Positions 44,251 to 47,213 of a stretch of DNA of 47,213 nt are shown in pieces (position 1 is the stretch's first letter; every line of letters starts with the position of its first letter). Source of the stretch: a bacterium (GTDB lineage: Bacteria > Gemmatimonadota > Gemmatimonadetes > Longimicrobiales > RSA9); the NCBI GenBank assembly GCA_003242735.1, contig QGVH01000029.1, positions 1 to 47,213 of the forward strand, read 5' to 3'. Position numbers and translations under genes: made by a program. A model generated the notes under the pieces. That model made no database searches. It saw nothing but the letters and a program-made list of their open reading frames with translations, and had not been told where the DNA came from.

Positions 44251-46038
44251 ATGGACGACATCGCCACGGATCGCCCAGCACCAGCAGCGCCTGCGTCAAA
44301 CAGTGACGCCGTGGATAGCGACGCCCCCGACCTCCTCCCGGTCCGCATGCTCAACGAGTTCGTCTACTGCCCGCGGCTCTTCCACCTCATGCACGTCGAA
44401 GGCCGGTGGGAGGACAACGTCTACACGGTGGAAGGCAAGGACGCACACCGCCGCGTGGACCGGCTCGATCACGTGTTGCCGGATCCCGATGCGGGCGATG
44501 GTGCGGACGGTGCGCACGATGCCGCAGGCGCCGAGGACGATGGCGACGAGCGGCCGACCATCTCGCGCTCGGTCACTCTCGGCTCTCCTCGTCTGGGGAT
44601 CATCGCCAAGCTGGATCTCGTCTCCACCGCGGGAGACGAGGCGGTGCCCGTGGACACCAAGCGCGGACGCGTCCCCAACAACCCCGAGCGGAGCTGGGAG
44701 CCGGAGCGCGTGCAGCTCATGGCCCAGGGGCTCCTGCTCAGGGAGCACGGCTACCGCTGCGACCATGGCGTCCTCTATTACGAGGGCTCGAAGACCCGCG
44801 TGGACGTGCCGTTCACGCCCGAGCTCGAGGCACGCACGCTGCGCTACATCGAGGAGGCGCGGGCCGCGGCGCTCTCCACTGTACTGCCGGATCCGCTCGA
44901 CGACAGCCCCAAGTGCAACGGCTGCTCCCTCAACGGCATCTGCTTGCCGGACGAAACGCTCGCCCTCCGCCACGTGCCGGCCGACCCGACCACGACGGCC
45001 CAACCCCCGGTCCGCCGGCTGTATCCCGCGCACGACGAAGCCCTGCCGCTGTACGTCCAGGAACAGGGCGCTACTGTCGGCAAGCGCGGCGAGATGATCG
45101 TGATCCAGAAGTCGGGTGAGGAGCTCGCCCGCGTGCGGCTGCGCGACGTGAGCCAGCTCGTGCTCTGCGGCCGGATCGGGATCAGTGCGGCGACGATCCA
45201 CCTGCTGTGCGAGGCCGCGGTGCCCATCGTGCACCTCTCGGCCGGACACTGGTTCTACGGCATCACGCACGGCATCACGCTGCGCAACGCCTTCGACCGT
45301 GCCGCGCAGTTCCGGGCCGCCGCCGATCCCGGCCGGGTCCTGGCCTTCGCGCGCGCGATCATCGCGGCCAAGGGGTCGAACCAGCGCACGCTGCTCAACC
45401 GCAACGCGCAGCCGAAGCCGGAGGGCGCGATCGCACGCATGGCGACGTTCCTGCGCAAGCTCGAGCACGCCCGCACCGTGGACGAGGTCCTCGGCATCGA
45501 GGGCAACCTCGCCAGCCAGTACTTCGCCAACTTCTCCGCGCTGCTGCGGCCCCGGGACTTCGACGCGGAGTGGGCGTTCGAAGAGCGCAACCGCCGCCCG
45601 CCGCGCGACCCGGTCAACGCGCTGCTGTCGTTCGGCTACGCGCTGCTCGCCAAAGAGTGCACGGTGGCGCTGCTCGCCGAAGGACTGGACCCGTGGTGGG
45701 GGCTGTATCACCAGCCGCGGCATGGCCGGCCAGCATTGGCACTCGACCTCATGGAGGAGTTCCGGCCGCTCGTGGTGGACAGCGCGGTGATCACGGCGGT
45801 GAACACGGGGATGGTCACGGCCCGCGACTTCGTGCGGTCCGGTGCCGCGTGCGTCCTGACCGCGTCCGGCCGGAAGGCGTTCATCCGGGCGTACGAGGCG
45901 CGGCTCGACCAGCTCGTGACGCACCCCTTGTTCGACTACCGGTGCTCCTGGCGTCAGGTGATCCGTCTCCAGGCCCGCCTGTTCTCGCGCTGGTTACGCG
46001 GGGACGTGCCCATGTACGCCGGCATGACCACCCGTTAG
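44251..46038 (+). CDS. cas4-cas1: CRISPR adaptation protein, Cas4-Cas1 fusion
   Basis: A 595-residue fusion. Cas4 part (to about residue 250): FVYCPRLFHL with cysteine 40, GKDAHRRVD, the nuclease residues in IIAKLDLVS and VPVDTKRGRVP, and the iron-sulphur cysteines 222, 225 and 231 in CNGCSLNGIC. Cas1 part (from about residue 255): metal ligands Glu417 (IEGNLASQYF), His491 (PRHGRPALALDLMEEF) and nearby Asp499/Glu502. Cas4 trims and orients new spacers by PAM; Cas1 with Cas2 integrates them. ATG 44251 has CGGAGA upstream. Such fusions are typical of type I-G (formerly I-U) systems, not of type III-B. All catalytic residues are present. Confidence 0.97.
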   Translation: MDDIATDRPAPAAPASNSDAVDSDAPDLLPVRMLNEFVYCPRLFHLMHVEGRWEDNVYTVEGKDAHRRVDRLDHVLPDPDAGDGADGAHDAAGAEDDGDERPTISRSVTLGSPRLGIIAKLDLVSTAGDEAVPVDTKRGRVPNNPERSWEPERVQLMAQGLLLREHGYRCDHGVLYYEGSKTRVDVPFTPELEARTLRYIEEARAAALSTVLPDPLDDSPKCNGCSLNGICLPDETLALRHVPADPTTTAQPPVRRLYPAHDEALPLYVQEQGATVGKRGEMIVIQKSGEELARVRLRDVSQLVLCGRIGISAATIHLLCEAAVPIVHLSAGHWFYGITHGITLRNAFDRAAQFRAAADPGRVLAFARAIIAAKGSNQRTLLNRNAQPKPEGAIARMATFLRKLEHARTVDEVLGIEGNLASQYFANFSALLRPRDFDAEWAFEERNRRPPRDPVNALLSFGYALLAKECTVALLAEGLDPWWGLYHQPRHGRPALALDLMEEFRPLVVDSAVITAVNTGMVTARDFVRSGAACVLTASGRKAFIRAYEARLDQLVTHPLFDYRCSWRQVIRLQARLFSRWLRGDVPMYAGMTTR

Positions 46039-46052
46039 ACCGACGTGACAGC

Positions 46053-46343
46053 ATGACTCGACGCCATTATCTTGTGTCCTACGACATCTCGGACGACCGG
46101 CGTCGCAACGCCGTCTTCAAGATCCTCGAGGGCCAGGGCGACCACGTGCAATACAGCGTGTTCTTCTGCGAATTCAACGACCGCGAGCTGGCGGAGGTGC
46201 GCGCCCGGCTCCGGCGCGAGATCAACACCACGGAAGACCAGGTCCTGCTCGTGGACCTGGGCCCGTCCGCGGCCCCGCTGGAGCACGGGATCGAGTGCCT
46301 TGGCCGGCCGTACGCCCCGTCGGTACGGACGCTCGTCGTCTAA
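46053..46343 (+). CDS. cas2: CRISPR adaptation endoribonuclease-fold protein Cas2
   Basis: A 96-residue Cas2. It has the ferredoxin-fold start RRHYLVSYDISDDRRR with the conserved aspartate at residue 11, then VFKILEGQGDHVQYSVFFCEF and a C-terminal beta strand. It bridges Cas1 dimers during spacer integration. It begins 14 bp after the cas4-cas1 stop and precedes a leader-like region. Confidence 0.97.
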   Translation: MTRRHYLVSYDISDDRRRNAVFKILEGQGDHVQYSVFFCEFNDRELAEVRARLRREINTTEDQVLLVDLGPSAAPLEHGIECLGRPYAPSVRTLVV

Positions 46344-46530
46344 TTCGGTGGCCGGCCGGCGGTCGCGCGAGCGGTGAGGTGGTGCGTGAAACCCGGCCTG
46401 CGCTCGAAGCTGTTTGACAGCAAGGGTTTTGGGAGTGATGATTCCCACTGTGGTCCGCCACCGCGAGGCGCGTGGGAGGGGGCGCTCGCGGACGGAGCCC
46501 GAAAGCAGTATGGCCCAACGGGTTCCGAGG
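46344..46530 (+). promoter_or_regulatory. Putative CRISPR leader with promoter
   Basis: Directly after cas2, a non-coding AT-richer stretch contains TTGACA (46414-46419), a 17-bp spacer and GATGAT (46437-46442), giving a start near 46449 reading toward the repeat-like element about 85 bp further on. Position after cas2 and orientation fit a CRISPR leader. Confidence 0.5.
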
Positions 46531-46532
46531 CG

Positions 46533-46572
46533 GGCTCGATCCGCGGACTCAGATCCGCGGCCTCATTGAAGC
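46533..46572 (+). repeat. Solitary CRISPR-repeat-like sequence
   Basis: The segment contains two CCGCGG blocks (46541-46546 and 46555-46560) that can pair across an eight-base loop, and ends in GGCCTCATTGAAGC. An ATTGAAGC/ATTGAAAC end with a central GC stem is the usual form of type I and III repeats. Only one copy exists in the window, so no array can be called. The stop codon of the opposing lipoprotein gene (46563-46565) lies within it. Boundaries are approximate because no second copy defines them. Confidence 0.45.
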
Positions 46573-47099
46573 AAGTAAATCCGCACCGGAGGCCCCGGCA
46601 GCACCTCCAGCTCGAATTCGGCGTCGTAGACGATCTCGGTGCCGACCAGTCGCCCGGCGCGCGCCCGGAAGCGGCCGGCCTTGGTGCCGGGCGCCCAGCG
46701 GTTGACCGTCGTTGCGGTGTCGTCGGTCGCGGTGGTCGAGGCAAAGAGTCTCCCGGCGCCGTCGTCGAGCAGCCAGTGGACCAGCGTCCCCTTGGGGACG
46801 TAGACGGAATCGTCCGCATGGAGCGCCTGCAGGCCGCCCGGCTGCACGACCTCGATCCGCGCGACGAGCGGCTCGCTGGTCCAGCCGTCCTGGCCGACGA
46901 CGGCGCGGATCGTCAGCCCCGCGACCTCCGGCGGGGGCACCCGCGCGGCCTGGTCGCCGCTGATCTTGACGACGCGCATCTCCTCGATCTTGGCCGGCCG
47001 CGGCTCAGGCACCGGCACCTCCTCCGGCGGCTGGATGGGGTCGGCCTCGCTGCAGGCGAGCAGGCAGGCGGCGAGCAGTAGCAGTACACCGTAACGCAC
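46563..47099 (-). CDS. Lipoprotein of unknown function
   Basis: A 178-residue predicted lipoprotein. GTG 47099 is preceded by AGGAGG with good spacing and opens a signal peptide (YGVLLLLAACLLAC) with a lipobox. A proline/glutamate-rich linker (PIQPPEEVPVPEPRP) is followed by an immunoglobulin-like strand pattern: RVVKISGDQAARVPP, PLVARIEVVQPGG, VPKGTLVHWLLDDGAG, GTEIVYDAEFELEVLP. It resembles surface or periplasmic adhesion-type domains, but I do not recognise the family. Its last codons overlap the CRISPR-repeat-like element, so the natural C-terminus may be elsewhere. Confidence 0.75.
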   Translation of the reverse strand: MRYGVLLLLAACLLACSEADPIQPPEEVPVPEPRPAKIEEMRVVKISGDQAARVPPPEVAGLTIRAVVGQDGWTSEPLVARIEVVQPGGLQALHADDSVYVPKGTLVHWLLDDGAGRLFASTTATDDTATTVNRWAPGTKAGRFRARAGRLVGTEIVYDAEFELEVLPGPPVRIYLLQ

Positions 47100-47167
47100 G
47101 ATGCACCTCCTGTGAGAGTGCGACGATCCAAGATGTAGACGACCACCGACAATCGGCAAGAACGACG

Positions 47168-47213
47168 ATGGACCTGCACCCGCTGATCCAGCTCCTGATC
47201 GTGATCCTGGGCC
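47168..47213 (+). CDS. Start of a possible membrane protein, cut by the window edge
   Basis: ATG 47168 opens DLHPLIQLLIVILG, a hydrophobic N-terminus reaching the end of the window. It is divergent from the lipoprotein gene. No strong ribosome binding site is seen; too short to identify. Confidence 0.3.
   Translation, partial: MDLHPLIQLLIVILG

Noticed and set aside
46374..47081. Plus-strand open frame covering the leader and lipoprotein gene
   Set aside because: The minus strand has a perfect ribosome binding site and a lipobox signal peptide; the plus frame has neither.

Overview
The window is high-GC bacterial DNA with no rRNA or tRNA gene that I can see. The gene content points to Gemmatimonadota or a close relative: an ADOP-type permease with its PadR regulator, a GldA/F/G-like ABC operon with a DUF4340 protein, many secreted serine hydrolases, and TonB-receptor debris. 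This placement is inference. GTG and TTG starts and ATGA/GTGA stop-start overlaps are common, so most same-strand runs look like translationally coupled operons.

Layout. 0-3.4 kb: ADOP permease and PadR regulator (minus). 3.5-4.5 kb: Hsp20 and an HPF-like ribosome hibernation protein (plus). 4.5-6.4 kb: two minus-strand lipoproteins of propeller type, the second broken by four frameshifts. 6.5-9 kb: an AT-rich promoter-like patch and two hairpins in front of prfC, then a TonB-receptor C-terminal fragment. 9.5-14.9 kb: DUF983 protein and a four-gene ABC operon. 15-21.2 kb: a minus-strand run of a TlpA-like thioredoxin, CcdA, a DsbA-like lipoprotein, a class C serine hydrolase, a Sir2 deacylase and a second (frameshifted) serine hydrolase. 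21.4-25 kb: relics of a MetA-type outer-membrane protein and an ABC-F ATPase, a deoxyhypusine-synthase-like gene and a frameshifted cyclase. 25-29 kb: modABC with an adjacent HTH plus periplasmic-binding-domain regulator. 29-32.5 kb: M28 peptidase and class I fructose-bisphosphate aldolase. 32.5-35 kb: gene debris and a complete IS701-type element.

35.3-46.6 kb is a CRISPR-Cas locus and the most interesting part. A minus-strand operon encodes a complete type III-B (Cmr) effector, cmr1-cas10/cmr2-cmr3-cmr4-cmr5-cmr6. It is headed by an ancillary protein that seems to carry a DxTHG CARF domain, a HEPN RNase motif and a second, different CARF-like domain at its C-terminus. Upstream lies the decayed N-terminus of a Cas3-family helicase. 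Divergent from it are a cas4-cas1 fusion and cas2, the adaptation set typical of type I-G. Downstream of cas2 is a leader-like segment with a good promoter and one solitary repeat-like sequence, with no array. No cas6 and no type I effector genes are present. The simplest reading is a type I-G locus whose interference genes were lost and whose adaptation module now sits beside a type III-B effector that signals through cyclic oligoadenylate.

Broken genes are unusually frequent. Several breaks fall in G/C runs of 6-7 bases, so sequencing or assembly indels must be separated from real decay before function is inferred for those genes.
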